Shown here: positions 63,961 through 64,000 of the stretch, in pieces
Numbering within the stretch: position 1 is the first letter of the stretch
Layout: each line of letters starts with the position of its first letter
Assembly (NCBI RefSeq): GCF_024807945.1
Contig: NZ_JANUFD010000005.1
Location: 359,302-423,301, forward strand
Length of the DNA: 64,000 bases
Reading direction: 5' to 3'
Origin: Pseudomonas sp. JUb42
Lineage (GTDB): Bacteria; Pseudomonadota; Gammaproteobacteria; Pseudomonadales; Pseudomonadaceae
Notes under the pieces: generated by a model
What the model was told of the DNA's origin: nothing
Databases searched by the model: none
The model's input: only the letters and a program-made list of their open reading frames with translations
Position numbers and translations under genes: made by a program

Positions 63961-64000
63961 AAAAAACACAGGGGGGGACGCCGGAACCCCCGCCCCAAAT

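Overview
The window is a continuous stretch of a Pseudomonas chromosome, most likely from the P. fluorescens group. The evidence is the uniformly high G+C, the Pseudomonas-type gene set (Cti cis/trans isomerase, a cobN-type B12 locus, NfuA, cysI with a DUF934 partner, CstA/YbdD, PPK2 beside a short Ppx/GppA protein) and many REP-like hairpin repeats between genes. I see no rRNA, tRNA, CRISPR array or complete insertion sequence.

Layout. 1-245: start of a VpsR-like sigma-54 activator that runs off the left edge. 599-865: a small conserved protein. 981-9102: cobalamin locus. On the minus strand it is cobW-cobN-chlI/chlD behind a cobalamin riboswitch; cobE-cobM run divergently. The chelatase ATPase and vWA parts lie in different frames, joined by what looks like a programmed -1 frameshift signal at about 1626-1673. 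9310-20421: housekeeping genes (nfuA, cti, metH, a DUF2970 protein, a sugar-type periplasmic binding protein, a 37-residue membrane peptide, cysI and a DUF934 gene). B12 made by the first locus is the cofactor of MetH. 20511-24095: a large leucine-rich-repeat protein ending in a NEL-type E3 ubiquitin ligase domain, probably an effector. 24165-28525: sohB, a histidine phosphatase, an SCP2 protein, an aminoglycoside-phosphotransferase-fold kinase and an SDR.

28637-33881: a sugar-acid (glucarate-type) locus with dehydratase, MFS permease and divergent LysR regulator. It is followed by a short orphan RHS-core gene and a decayed partial copy of the LysR gene, the clearest sign of rearrangement in the window. 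33992-44834: SDR and divergent GlxA-type AraC regulator, chemoreceptor, CAP-domain secreted protein, GGDEF-EAL protein with a degenerate GGDEF motif, MFS transporter with tandem promoters, a cyclic-nucleotide-domain/TrxR-like oxidoreductase and a divergent RidA-family protein. 45048-50906: a TRAP uptake locus (DctP, fused DctQM, LacI regulator, 2-hydroxyacid dehydrogenase, amidohydrolase) with palindromic LacI-type operators upstream.

51226-55690: cstA-ybdD and a divergent histidine kinase/LuxR response regulator pair, with a perfect 14-bp palindrome between them. 56117-61745: small and medium genes including a PNPOx-like flavoprotein, GST, LysR, MDR oxidoreductase, FKBP isomerase and a YoaK membrane protein. 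61742-63842: ppx/gppA and ppk2, divergent polyphosphate genes.

All function calls come from reading motifs and overall resemblance; no database search was run.
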